A DNA stretch of 64,000 bases from JAQUOA01 sp037443785 (lineage in GTDB: Bacteria > Bacteroidota > Ignavibacteria > UBA10030 > UBA8401), in contig JBBINR010000001.1 in assembly GCA_037443785.1 (NCBI GenBank), forward strand, positions 1-64,000, written 5' to 3'. The translations under genes and the position numbers were made by a program. Shown here piece by piece: positions 1 through 8,487 of this stretch (its first letter is position 1; each line of letters begins with the position of its first letter). Below the pieces are notes generated by a model. The model did not search any database and was not told the origin of the DNA. It saw only the letters and a program-made list of their open reading frames with translations.

Positions 1-224
1 TGATCAGTTATAACGATCCGTATCTTCCGGTGATTCCTCCTTCGAGAGAGCACGGACAGTATACGGGACGAAAAAGTGTCGAGATCGGAAAAGGTTTCGA
101 TCTTATCTTAATTTCTACTGCCCACGATGTGTACAAAACAATCGATCTCCTGTCTTTGCAAACCCCGATCGTGGATACAAGAAATCTCATCACGGTTCAT
201 TCACCGCTTGTCTATAAAGCGTAG
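1..224 (+). CDS. wbpA: UDP-N-acetylglucosamine 6-dehydrogenase (WbpA-like), C-terminal fragment
   Basis: The gene is cut by the left window edge; the reading frame is open from base 3 and ends with TAG at 222-224. About 73 residues remain. They look like the C-terminal UDP-binding domain of the UDP-glucose/GDP-mannose dehydrogenase family: 'YNDPYLP', then 'HDVYKTIDL' and a closing 'VDTRNLI'. The family oxidises C6 of a nucleotide sugar to the uronic acid with NAD. The WbpA assignment (UDP-GlcNAc to UDP-GlcNAcA) rests mainly on the WbpB, WbpD and WbpE homologues that follow directly, 7 bp downstream. A UDP-ManNAc dehydrogenase (WecC type) cannot be excluded from the fragment alone. Confidence 0.75.
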   Translation, partial: ISYNDPYLPVIPPSREHGQYTGRKSVEIGKGFDLILISTAHDVYKTIDLLSLQTPIVDTRNLITVHSPLVYKA

Positions 225-231
225 GTCGTGA

Positions 232-1218
232 ATGAGTAATGCGCTGATGACGATAGCGGTTGTTGGTTCCGGGCGGTGGGGAATGAACCATGTAAGACCC
301 GCCTATTCAATTCTCGGAAATACTCTTGCGTATGTTGTCGATGCCAATCCTTCCGCGAGGCAAAAAATCCATGATGTCTCTCCGGCAATTCATTTTACGG
401 ATTCCCTTGATCTTATGTTGAATGATCCTCACGTGGAGGGAGTAATCATCGCGACACCGGCTGAAACGCACTTTCGGATTGCGAAAGAGTGCCTTAATGC
501 CGGGAAGAATGTTCTCGTTGAAAAACCGATCACGTTGAAAACCGCAGATGCAAAAGAATTGCACGAGCTTGCCCTGGAGAAGAAATTAGTCCTTATGGTT
601 GGACATATTTTGTTGTATCATCCTGCGATTGTCATGTTAAAAAACAAAGTGAGAGAAGGATTGATCGGGAAACTGCAGTACATCTACAGCAATCGGTTAA
701 ATCTTGGGGCGATCCGCAGCGAAGAAAATATTTTGTGGAGCTTTGCTCCGCACGATATTTCCGTCATCCAATATTTGACTGAAACGAATCCCATTGAAAT
801 CCAGGCAAGCGGGGCTGCATTTGTGCAATCGGGAATTGAAGATACGACACTGACCATTTTACGGTATCCGAATAATGTTCATGCACATATTTATGTCAGT
901 TGGCTTCATCCATTTAAGGAACAGCGACTGGTTGTTATCGGTGACAAGGGAATGCTGGTATTCGAAGATTCTTTGCCGACCGAAAAGTTAAAATTTTTCC
1001 CAAAAGGGTTTCAAAAAACGGAAAAAGGGATGGAAAAATTTGAAGGTGATTATCAGGTGATCGATTTTCCCTCCGCCCAGCCGTTAGTCGAAGAACAAAA
1101 ACATTTCTTCGACTGTATCTCCTCACACAAAAAACCATTAACCGATGGTCTTCATGCCTACGATGTTCTGACGATCTTAGAACAGGCAACGGAAAGGTTA
1201 CGCACCCATGGCCGATGA
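232..1218 (+). CDS. wbpB: Gfo/Idh/MocA oxidoreductase, probable UDP-GlcNAcA 3-dehydrogenase (WbpB-like)
   Basis: 328 residues, normal for the family. The N-terminal Rossmann fold shows 'VVGSGRWG' at residues 10-17, and the signature 'EKP' lies at 97-99, its Lys being the usual catalytic residue. WbpB oxidises the 3-OH of UDP-GlcNAcA to the 3-keto sugar that WbpE then aminates. Sequence alone says only Gfo/Idh/MocA; the specific role is inferred from position between a WbpA-like and WbpD/WbpE-like genes. It starts 7 bp after the preceding stop and overlaps the next gene by 11 bp, so translation is probably coupled. Cytoplasmic. Confidence 0.8.
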   Translation: MSNALMTIAVVGSGRWGMNHVRPAYSILGNTLAYVVDANPSARQKIHDVSPAIHFTDSLDLMLNDPHVEGVIIATPAETHFRIAKECLNAGKNVLVEKPITLKTADAKELHELALEKKLVLMVGHILLYHPAIVMLKNKVREGLIGKLQYIYSNRLNLGAIRSEENILWSFAPHDISVIQYLTETNPIEIQASGAAFVQSGIEDTTLTILRYPNNVHAHIYVSWLHPFKEQRLVVIGDKGMLVFEDSLPTEKLKFFPKGFQKTEKGMEKFEGDYQVIDFPSAQPLVEEQKHFFDCISSHKKPLTDGLHAYDVLTILEQATERLRTHGR

Positions 1219-1798
1219 AAAGAAATTTTATGTTAATCCACATGCCGTTGTTGACGACAATGTTGCTATCGGCGAAGGGACGAAGATTTGGCATTTTTCT
1301 CATGTTCAATCAGGCGCTTCGATCGGAAAGAAATGTGTTGTCGGGCAGAATGTGAATATTGCGAACAATGTGAAGATCGGCAATTTTGTAAAAATTCAAA
1401 ATAATGTTTCGGTATACGAAGGTGTCGAACTGGAAGATTATGTTTTCTGCGGCCCGTCGATGGTCTTCACCAATATTTTGAATCCTCGGTCCAAATATCC
1501 GCAGGTTGGTGCTGAATTTTATATTCCAACATTAGTAAAAGAAGGTGCATCGCTTGGAGCAAACTCAACAATTGTCTGCGGCCACACCATTGGCAGATTT
1601 GCGATGGTCGGCGCAGGTGCGGTAGTGACAAAAGATGTTCCGGATTTTGCATTAGTGGTAGGCAATCCTGCGCGGATTGTCGGATGGTACAGTGAAGCGG
1701 GCAAAAAGCTTGTGTTTGATAACAAGGGTGTTGCTTTTTGCGAAAAATCACATAAAAAATATTTTCTCGATCACGATGTCGTTAAAGAGGTGGCATAA
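1208..1798 (+). CDS. wbpD: UDP-2-acetamido-3-amino-2,3-dideoxyglucuronate N-acetyltransferase (WbpD-like)
   Basis: 196 residues of left-handed beta-helix hexapeptide repeats (many I/V-G-x-x-x-x turns such as 'AIGEGTKIWHF', 'VKIGNFVKIQN'). The stretch 'QNNVSVYEGVELEDYVFCG' followed by 'FTNILNPRS' and 'LGANSTIVCG' closely matches what I know of WbpD/WlbB acetyltransferases, which put an acetyl group from acetyl-CoA on the C3 amine made by WbpE. It overlaps wbpB by 11 bp and shares one base with the next start (TAATG). In Pseudomonas the gene order is A-B-E-D; here it is A-B-D-E. Active as a trimer in the cytoplasm by family knowledge. Confidence 0.85.
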   Translation: MADEKKFYVNPHAVVDDNVAIGEGTKIWHFSHVQSGASIGKKCVVGQNVNIANNVKIGNFVKIQNNVSVYEGVELEDYVFCGPSMVFTNILNPRSKYPQVGAEFYIPTLVKEGASLGANSTIVCGHTIGRFAMVGAGAVVTKDVPDFALVVGNPARIVGWYSEAGKKLVFDNKGVAFCEKSHKKYFLDHDVVKEVA

Positions 1799-2964
1799 TG
1801 CACGTTCCTTTATTAGATCTGAAAGCTCAATACAATTCGTTAAAGCCGCAACTGGATGCCGCACTGATTCGTGTGGCAGAATCACAGCATTTTATCCTCG
1901 GTGCTGATGTTGAAAAAATGGAACAGGAAATGTGTACCTATATCGGCGCGAAATATGCCTACGGCGTTTCATCGGGGACCGATGCACTGCTGCTGGCACT
2001 GATGGCGATCGATATTCACCCCGGCGACGAAGTGATCGTGCCGACATTTTCATTTTTTGCGACTGCCGGCGTTGTGGCGCGATTGAATGCTGTGCCAGTG
2101 TTCGTCGATGCCGACCCTGTGACGTTCAATATCGATCCTAACGATGTTGAACGAAAAATCACATCGAAAACAAAGGCAATGATTCCGGTTCATCTCTATG
2201 GACAAAGTGCTGAGATGGAACCGTTAATGGCGATCGCGAAAAAACATCACCTGAAAGTGATTGAAGATGGAGCTCAGGCAATTGGAGTTCAGTATAAAGA
2301 CGGAAGAAAAGTAGGAACAATCGGTGATATCGGATGTTTTTCATTTTTCCCGAGTAAAAATCTTGGATGTTTCGGCGACGGCGGTTTGGTAACAACAAAC
2401 GATGAACATCTTGCCGAGCAAATGAAAATTCTTCGGGTGCATGGCGGCAAGCCGAAATATTATCACAAAGTCATCGGTGGAAATTTTCGCCTTGATGCAA
2501 TTCAAGCGGCAGTGATTTCTGTAAAACTTCCGTATCTCGACGGATGGTCGGCGAAACGGCGGGAGAATGCCGCTCTCTATTCAAAATTATTCATCGAAAA
2601 AGGACTTGCAGTACAGGAAGGAAAGACTTTTTTTGATGAAGAGAATAACGTTCTCCTTCCCAAAGCGGTTTATCAATCAAAGGCCATTACTCATCACCAC
2701 ATCTACAACCAATACTGCATTCGCGTCGGGAAAAGGGATGAACTCCGTGCTTTCTTGACGGATAAAAAAATTGGAACGGAAATATATTATCCCGTCCCTT
2801 TCCACCGGCAGGAATGTTTCCGATATCTTCATACGCTCGATGCGGATTATCCCGTTTCGAATGCCTGCGCGGAAAATATTTTAGCATTGCCTATTTATCC
2901 CGAATTGAGCACTGAACAAATTCGATTTGTGGTCGATTCAATTGCTGAATTTTTCCAACAATAG
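1798..2964 (+). CDS. wbpE: PLP-dependent sugar aminotransferase (WbpE-like, DegT/DnrJ/EryC1/StrS family)
   Basis: 388 residues. The PLP lysine is Lys187 in 'FFPSKNLGCFGDGG', preceded by 'IEDGAQAIG', whose Asp normally contacts the pyridine nitrogen. This lysine context matches the WbpE/WlbC subgroup, which transfers an amino group from glutamate to the 3-keto UDP-sugar. The start codon overlaps the wbpD stop (TAATG). It is the last gene of the wbp group; no WbpI-like 2-epimerase follows, so the product visible here stops at the gluco-configured UDP-GlcNAc(3NAc)A, unless the epimerase lies elsewhere. Confidence 0.85.
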   Translation: MHVPLLDLKAQYNSLKPQLDAALIRVAESQHFILGADVEKMEQEMCTYIGAKYAYGVSSGTDALLLALMAIDIHPGDEVIVPTFSFFATAGVVARLNAVPVFVDADPVTFNIDPNDVERKITSKTKAMIPVHLYGQSAEMEPLMAIAKKHHLKVIEDGAQAIGVQYKDGRKVGTIGDIGCFSFFPSKNLGCFGDGGLVTTNDEHLAEQMKILRVHGGKPKYYHKVIGGNFRLDAIQAAVISVKLPYLDGWSAKRRENAALYSKLFIEKGLAVQEGKTFFDEENNVLLPKAVYQSKAITHHHIYNQYCIRVGKRDELRAFLTDKKIGTEIYYPVPFHRQECFRYLHTLDADYPVSNACAENILALPIYPELSTEQIRFVVDSIAEFFQQ

Positions 2965-3021
2965 CCATTGTAAAATTCTGTGATGCGGTTAACGCCGGAA
3001 TCTTTGCGCAGGGAGCATTTC

Positions 3022-3050
3022 TTGTGAGACGGCGATAATTTTATTATATT
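3022..3050 (+). promoter_or_regulatory. Promoter candidate for the CAU tRNA
   Basis: TTGTGA at 3022-3027 and TATATT at 3045-3050 are separated by 17 bp, and the tRNA begins 25 bp after the second hexamer. The tRNA-Val at 33681 has almost the same pair (TTGAGA, 16 bp, TATATT), which supports both as housekeeping-sigma promoters. Inferred by eye only. Confidence 0.5.
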
Positions 3051-3074
3051 CAATGAGTTAGAAACATTTAGCAT

Positions 3075-3148
3075 GGGCCCTTAGCTCAGTTGGTTAGAGC
3101 AGCTGACTCATAATCAGCGGGTCGCTGGTTCAAGTCCGGCAGGGCCCA
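3075..3148 (+). tRNA. tRNA with anticodon CAU, probably tRNA-Ile2 (lysidine type); elongator Met is the alternative
   Basis: A complete 74-nt cloverleaf: acceptor GGGCCCT pairs with AGGGCCC, D-arm GCTC/GAGC, anticodon stem GCTGA/TCAGC around loop CTCATAA (anticodon CAT), T-arm GCTGG/CCGGC with one G.T pair around TTCAAGT, discriminator A. CCA is not encoded. G1-C72 is paired, so it is not an initiator. Base pairs C4-G69 and C5-G68, known determinants for the lysidine synthase TilS, are present, and the T-arm resembles bacterial tRNA-Ile2. That favours an AUA-reading tRNA-Ile over elongator tRNA-Met, but sequence alone does not settle it. Confidence 0.93.
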
Positions 3149-3176
3149 CTTCTTTTCAACCAATGAGGAGTTTGCA

Positions 3177-4526
3177 TTGAAAATAGCGGTTGTTGGAACA
3201 GGCTATGTTGGGTTAGTGACCGGTACCTGCTTCGCTGAGTCTGGAAACCATGTCATTTGTGTCGATAATAATCCTGAGAAGCTTGCCAAATTAAAGAACA
3301 AAGATGTCCCTATTTATGAGCCGGGACTCGAGGTTCTCTTCCAACGCAACATTCAACAAAAAAGAATTGACTTCACGCCAGACCTTACATCTGCTGTTTT
3401 ATCATCGGAATTTATTTTCCTTTGCTTGCCAACTCCGCAAGATGAAGATGGATCGGCGGATTTGAAATATATTCTTGGCATTGCTGATGATCTGGGAAAA
3501 ATATTTAAAGAGCATGGCGGTGATGCTCACAAAAAAATCATCATCAACAAAAGCACCGTTCCGGTCGGGACATCGAAAAAAGTTTTTGAAGCTATTAAGA
3601 AATATGGCATCGTCAATTTTGACGTGGTTTCGAATCCGGAATTTTTGCGTGAAGGGTACGCCGTTGAAGATTTTATGAAACCTGATCGGATTGTCATCGG
3701 AGCGAAATCGAAATATGCGATGGAGCGAATGAAAGCTCTCTATGAACCGTTCGTTCGCCAGGGGAACCCGATCATTGAAATGGACACGGCAAGCGCAGAA
3801 GTGACTAAGTATGCCGCCAATTCGTATCTTGCGATGCGCATAACATATATGAATGAGCTTGCAAATTTTTGTTCACGGGTTGGTGCAGATATTGACCTGA
3901 TCCGCAAAGGAATGGGTTCCGATACGCGAATCGGAAAACGATTTTTATTTCCCGGTATTGGATACGGAGGATCTTGTTTTCCTAAGGATGTTAAAGCATT
4001 GATCAAGACTTCTGAAGATTCCGGGTACGAAATTCAATTGTTAAAGGTTGTCGATGAAGTAAATCAGCAACAAAAAGAAGTGCTTGTGAAGAAGATTTTG
4101 AAGTACTATAATGACAATATTAATGGAAAACATTTTGCAGTATGGGGATTGGCATTTAAACCCAATACTGACGATATGCGTGAAGCTCCTTCTCTTGTTA
4201 TTATCAAAAAATTGCTTGAACATGGAGCAACGGTTACCGCATACGATCCTGCTGCGATTGAAACAGCTCGATTCTATCTGAACGATTCTATCGAGTATGC
4301 GGAAAATGAATACGACGCGCTCAATAATGCGGAAGCTCTTCTCATATTTACGGAGTGGAACGAATTTCGCAATCCCGATTTTTCAATGGTCCGGTCAAAA
4401 CTTAAACAACCTATCATTTTTGACGGCAGGAATATTTTCGAACCGGAAAAAATGAAAGATCTCCGGTTTACCTATTTCGGTATCGGCAGAAAACCTGTTA
4501 TCATATCGGAGACGGCAAAACAATGA
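3177..4526 (+). CDS. ugd: UDP-glucose 6-dehydrogenase
   Basis: 449 residues. It makes UDP-glucuronate from UDP-glucose with two NAD. The NAD-binding motif 'GTGYVGLVTG' is at residues 7-16, 'STVPVGT' and 'NPEFLREG' follow, and the catalytic cysteine is Cys267 in 'GGSCFPKD'. The start is a TTG at 3177 with a clear AGGAG ribosome site at 3166-3170; translation from it gives the canonical 'MKIAVVGTGYVG' N-terminus. It overlaps the next gene by 4 bp (ATGA). The pairing with a UDP-glucuronate decarboxylase means the product is probably drawn on to UDP-xylose, though free UDP-glucuronate may also serve the polysaccharide. Confidence 0.95.
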   Translation: MKIAVVGTGYVGLVTGTCFAESGNHVICVDNNPEKLAKLKNKDVPIYEPGLEVLFQRNIQQKRIDFTPDLTSAVLSSEFIFLCLPTPQDEDGSADLKYILGIADDLGKIFKEHGGDAHKKIIINKSTVPVGTSKKVFEAIKKYGIVNFDVVSNPEFLREGYAVEDFMKPDRIVIGAKSKYAMERMKALYEPFVRQGNPIIEMDTASAEVTKYAANSYLAMRITYMNELANFCSRVGADIDLIRKGMGSDTRIGKRFLFPGIGYGGSCFPKDVKALIKTSEDSGYEIQLLKVVDEVNQQQKEVLVKKILKYYNDNINGKHFAVWGLAFKPNTDDMREAPSLVIIKKLLEHGATVTAYDPAAIETARFYLNDSIEYAENEYDALNNAEALLIFTEWNEFRNPDFSMVRSKLKQPIIFDGRNIFEPEKMKDLRFTYFGIGRKPVIISETAKQ

Positions 4527-5458
4527 AAACTTCTGTCGTTACCGGAGGAGCAGGATTTCTTGGTTCGCATTTATCTGAGCGGTTATTGAATGAAGGACAT
4601 ACGGTTGTCGTTCTTGACAATCTTGTTACCGGCTCGATTGAAAACATTCAGCATCTGTTTTCAAACAAAAATTTTTCCTTCATCCATTACGATGTCACAA
4701 ACTTTATCCATGTTCCTGGCGATGTCCATTACGTATGGCATTTTGCATCTCCGGCGAGCCCAATTGATTATTTAAAACTGCCGATCCAAACACTTAAAGT
4801 TGGTTCGCTCGGAACACATAAAGCGCTCGGTTTTACAAAAGCAAAAAACGCACGATTTTTAATTGCCTCCACTTCAGAATGTTATGGTGATCCTGAAGTT
4901 CATCCTCAGGTTGAAGAATATTGGGGCAACGTCAATCCTGTTGGTCCGCGCGGCGTGTATGATGAGGCAAAGCGCTTTGCCGAGGCGATGACGATGGCGT
5001 ATCATCGCTATCATGGTGTAGAAACAAGAATCGTAAGAATCTTTAATACCTACGGCGAAAGAATGAGGATTCATGATGGACGGGCAATCCCTGCGTTTGC
5101 TTCACAAGCATTGCGCGGCGAAGACGTAACGGTCTTTGGCGACGGCTCGCAAACACGAAGTGTGTGTTATGTGTCGGACCTCATTGACGGTATTTACCGT
5201 CTCATGATGTCTGATTATGTGATGCCGGTGAATATCGGAAACCCTGAAGAATTGACGATGCTCGATCTTGCAAAGGAAATCATTGAGTTAACAAAGAGTA
5301 AGAGTAAAATTATCTTTAAGGAATTGCCGACGGATGATCCGAAGATCCGCCAGCCTGATATTACGAAAGCGCGCACAATCTTGAAATGGGAACCAAAAGT
5401 AAAACGGAGCGAAGGGTTACAAAGAACGATCGAATACTTTCAAGGGAAGTTAAAATAA
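4523..5458 (+). CDS. uxs: UDP-glucuronate decarboxylase (UDP-xylose synthase)
   Basis: 311 residues, an extended short-chain dehydrogenase. 'GGAGFLGSHL' binds NAD near residues 8-17; the catalytic pair is in 'YDEAKRFAEA' (YxxxK). 'SPASPIDY', 'STSECYGDPEVHPQ' and 'RIFNTYGERM' are typical of UXS rather than of UDP-glucose 4-epimerase. It decarboxylates UDP-glucuronate to UDP-xylose. Its ATG overlaps the ugd stop, so the two steps are translationally coupled. It is the last gene before a long repeat-filled spacer, so this ugd-uxs pair with the upstream tRNA forms its own unit. Confidence 0.93.
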   Translation: MKTSVVTGGAGFLGSHLSERLLNEGHTVVVLDNLVTGSIENIQHLFSNKNFSFIHYDVTNFIHVPGDVHYVWHFASPASPIDYLKLPIQTLKVGSLGTHKALGFTKAKNARFLIASTSECYGDPEVHPQVEEYWGNVNPVGPRGVYDEAKRFAEAMTMAYHRYHGVETRIVRIFNTYGERMRIHDGRAIPAFASQALRGEDVTVFGDGSQTRSVCYVSDLIDGIYRLMMSDYVMPVNIGNPEELTMLDLAKEIIELTKSKSKIIFKELPTDDPKIRQPDITKARTILKWEPKVKRSEGLQRTIEYFQGKLK

Positions 5459-5954
5459 AGTGTGAAGGATGTGGCGCGGAGCGCCATGCCGAACAACGGC
5501 AAAGTATGAGGGATGAAATAAAAGCAAAAACACATCCCCCGTCTCAACAGGGAGCGTTGAGACACCCCCTTCAAAGGGGGGAGTAAGAGCAAGGATAAAA
5601 AAGCAAATATGAAATTTGAATTATGAAGGATGAAATAAAAATAAAAGGAGAACCGCGAAGACACAAAAGCACAAAACAGTGAACAGCGGAAAAACAGAAA
5701 TGAAGTATGAAAAATGAAATAAAGCAAAAGCACACACCCCTTGCCCCTCTCTCCAATGCACAGGGCTCACGCACAGAGGGGAGTAAGAGCAAGTGTGAAG
5801 GATGAAGTATGAAGCAAAAGCGGGAAGATAAAAGAAAGAAAAAATGAGATTTTTCACCCGACAAAAAGCATCGGGATTCGGAATGACAGTTGGGGTGACG
5901 GTGTGAAAGAAATTAGATATTCATTGTTGCATTAACAATTCGGACAATCAAAAG
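5459..5954. repeat. 496-bp gene-free spacer built from imperfect intergenic repeats
   Basis: No credible gene. The spacer holds several imperfect copies of a purine-rich unit like TATGAAGGATGAAATAAAGC (near 5504, 5621, 5703 and 5793). Two of them lead into a 'CACAYCCCC' block and then a hairpin: CCCCCTT/AAGGGGG at 5565-5571 and 5574-5580, and CCCCTCT/AGAGGGG at 5744-5750 and 5775-5781. Both end in AGTAAGAGCAAG. A further perfect 8-bp stem is GTCTCAAC/GTTGAGAC (5541-5548, 5556-5563). Near the end are CCCGA/TCGGG (5857-5861, 5871-5875) and CGGAATGACA. The same modules recur at 33325-33452 and partly at 40530-40556. Confidence 0.8.
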
Positions 5955-8393
5955 ATGAGCATACAAAAAATTTATAAACATGTATCGGTGATCATTATAC
6001 TCATTGCCGTTTGTTTTCCAAGTGCCTATGTATCCTCGCAGCAATTGTCCTCAAGCCAGATCGAAGAAGCGAAACGGCAATTGAAGACAATGTCTCCGGA
6101 TGAGATTGATGCAAAGCTTAAATCTCTTGGCATCTCTCGTGAGGAAGCGGAACGTAAAGCAAAGGAGAATGGTATTGATCTTCAATCATATCTTGGCGGA
6201 TTGTCATCACCTGGTTCACCATCGGTCAGCGGCGGCGGTGCACCTCTCCTGGAATCCGGTCCATTAGCAAAAACATCTATGGACAACGCGGGAGCTGTCA
6301 AACAGGCCTCTCCTGAACAACTGTCCACGCAAGTTCCAAGCGATAAAGGATTGCCGTATTTCGGGTATGATGTGTTTACAACAACGCCGTCCGCTTTCGA
6401 ACCCAATGCGTCAGGTCCGATCGATGCCGATTATATGATTGGCCCGGAAGATGTGCTCCGGGTGAGTGTATGGGGGCAAGTGGAACAGCAAAATGAACTT
6501 GAAGTCGACAAGGAAGGAAGAATTTTTATCCCAACGGCAGGGCCGGTTGTTGTGTCTGGCTTAACCATCGACCAAGTGAACAAAACATTGACAAAACAAT
6601 TATCGCGTTCATTTCAGGGGCTTACGGCAAATCCACCAACTGTATGGCTCGACGTAACGTTGGCAAAAGTTCGTCCGAAACGTGTCTTCATTATGGGCGA
6701 AGTGAAGAATCCCGGCGGTTATACCGTGAACAGCTATGCCAATGTTTTTAATTCACTTTTTGCCGTCGGCGGCCCGACGATCAACGGAAGTTTGCGTGAA
6801 GTGCGATTGATCAGAGGGAATAAAGTCATTGCCCGCATCGATCTGTATTCGTATTTCACCGGTGCGGATAAAAATAATGACCTTCGCGTACAAAGCAACG
6901 ATATCATTTACGTCCCGGTAAGAAAAAGTACGGTGTATATCCAGGGAAAAATCCGGCGTCCCGGAATTTATGAGCTGCTTCCGGGTGAGAATATTAAAAA
7001 ATTATTGGAATTCGCAGGAGGTACACTTCCTGAATCGTACAGCGAGCGTATTCACGTCGAACGGATCATTCCGGTGAAAAATCGCGTGAAAAAAGAGTTT
7101 GAGCGCGAAATGATCGATGTCGACTTCCGGGATATTCTCTCGAAAAATATCGATTACACGATTGTCGATGGAGATATTCTTACGTTTTATTCTATTCTTG
7201 ATGAAGTAAAAAATTATGTTTCAATCTCCGGGGCTGTTTATAAACCGGGAACGTATCAGCTGATGCACGGCATGCGATTGAAAAATCTTATTGAAATGGC
7301 GGATAGTTTGAGGCCCGAAACATATTTGATCCGCGGGGAACTGATCCGCACGCAGCCCGATGACCGGACGAAAATTTCCATTCCGTTTGACCTGAAGTCT
7401 TCGTTACAAGGTACGTCAAGCGACAATATCCTGTTACAGCCGAAAGACGAAGTGATCATTCACGATATCGGTATCTCGCACGTCCTTGATGAATTTGTTG
7501 AGATCCACGGGAGTGTAAAAAAGCCGGGACGTTATTCGTTAACTCAAAATATGACATTAATTGACGTGCTCATGCTGGCGGGGGGATATACCGAAAATGC
7601 GTCGATGCTCAAAGCAGAAATTGCGCGCATTGATAAACAAGAACGAGGAGATACCGTTTCGAGTATTCTTTTCTCAAGCTTGCCCGACCTGACCGATACA
7701 ACGGCCATTAATAGTTTTTTATATTTCAAAGGTACACGGGAAAACGATTTGAAGCTGAAACACCATGATCAAATTTTTATCCGTCCTGACCCGAATTATC
7801 ACCTCCAGCAATTGGTCACGATTGAAGGTGAAGTAAATTTTCCCGGGGAATATGCCTTGGTCACGCATAATGAATTCTTGTCGGAACTCATCCAGCGTTC
7901 CGGCGGTACGACACCGGCGGCATATCTCCGCGGTGGTAAGTTGAATCGGGAAGGAGATCGAGTGAATGTCGATTTTCAGCATGTTGTCGAATCTCCTAAA
8001 ACGTCCGAAGATATCGTCCTTCATTCGGGCGATAAAATATCCATTCCTAAAAAACCGAATTCTGTTAAAATGTCCGGTCAAATCAATAATCCGGGGTTGC
8101 TTGGATTTATCAAAGGAGAAAAACTTTGGGACTATATCGATAGGGCGGGTGGTTTGACTGACTCTGCACAGTATGTCCTTTTAATTTCTCCCAATGGCAA
8201 TGTCGAAAAATTTCGAACAGGGTGGTTTTCGGGAAATACGGAAGTATATGATGGATCGACGGTTATAGTTACAAAAATTCCGCCACCTCCGCCGGAGACA
8301 CCCGGAGAGAGTACAGGTGTAGTTATCAAGGATATGTTTGCAATTGCGGCAAGTGTGTTGACGGTGTTGGTGCTGGCGAAAAATTTAAAGTAA
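5955..8393 (+). CDS. Outer-membrane polysaccharide export protein with multiple SLBB domains (Wza-type)
   Basis: 812 residues, much longer than E. coli Wza (about 380). A hydrophobic signal segment spans about residues 8-28 without a lipobox. A charged helical stretch (30-80) and a Gly/Ser-rich linker precede a Poly_export domain from about residue 156 ('DYMIGPEDVLRVSVWG'). Then at least six SLBB-like repeats follow, each with a 'G-x-V-x-x-P-G-x-Y' core (for example 'GEVKNPGGY', 'GAVYKPGTY', 'GEVNFPGEY'). A C-terminal hydrophobic helix ends the protein. It probably forms the periplasmic and outer-membrane channel that exports the polymer made by the genes downstream, working with the Wzz-like protein that follows. 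Confidence 0.9.
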   Translation: MSIQKIYKHVSVIIILIAVCFPSAYVSSQQLSSSQIEEAKRQLKTMSPDEIDAKLKSLGISREEAERKAKENGIDLQSYLGGLSSPGSPSVSGGGAPLLESGPLAKTSMDNAGAVKQASPEQLSTQVPSDKGLPYFGYDVFTTTPSAFEPNASGPIDADYMIGPEDVLRVSVWGQVEQQNELEVDKEGRIFIPTAGPVVVSGLTIDQVNKTLTKQLSRSFQGLTANPPTVWLDVTLAKVRPKRVFIMGEVKNPGGYTVNSYANVFNSLFAVGGPTINGSLREVRLIRGNKVIARIDLYSYFTGADKNNDLRVQSNDIIYVPVRKSTVYIQGKIRRPGIYELLPGENIKKLLEFAGGTLPESYSERIHVERIIPVKNRVKKEFEREMIDVDFRDILSKNIDYTIVDGDILTFYSILDEVKNYVSISGAVYKPGTYQLMHGMRLKNLIEMADSLRPETYLIRGELIRTQPDDRTKISIPFDLKSSLQGTSSDNILLQPKDEVIIHDIGISHVLDEFVEIHGSVKKPGRYSLTQNMTLIDVLMLAGGYTENASMLKAEIARIDKQERGDTVSSILFSSLPDLTDTTAINSFLYFKGTRENDLKLKHHDQIFIRPDPNYHLQQLVTIEGEVNFPGEYALVTHNEFLSELIQRSGGTTPAAYLRGGKLNREGDRVNVDFQHVVESPKTSEDIVLHSGDKISIPKKPNSVKMSGQINNPGLLGFIKGEKLWDYIDRAGGLTDSAQYVLLISPNGNVEKFRTGWFSGNTEVYDGSTVIVTKIPPPPPETPGESTGVVIKDMFAIAASVLTVLVLAKNLK

Positions 8394-8487
8394 TGAATGG
8401 CGGACAGCTAGATGTTAGTAGAGTTATCTAAACAAAAATAGATCGTAAATATCTAAGTTTTACACAACATCAAATCGTTAATACTTT

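Noticed and set aside
232..2964. Complete pathway to UDP-ManNAc(3NAc)A
   Set aside because: The WbpI-type 2-epimerase is not present in the window, so only the steps to the gluco-configured sugar can be supported.
3075..3148. Initiator tRNA-Met
   Set aside because: G1-C72 is paired and the anticodon stem lacks the three consecutive G-C pairs of initiators.
5565..5580. CCCCCTT/AAGGGGG hairpin as a terminator
   Set aside because: No T-run follows, and the same hairpin recurs in another spacer as part of a repeat.
5440..5864. Several short overlapping minus-strand ORFs of 78-97 codons in the repeat spacer
   Set aside because: They are rich in Phe, Leu and Ser and simply translate the purine-rich repeats in several frames; no start signal or family resemblance.
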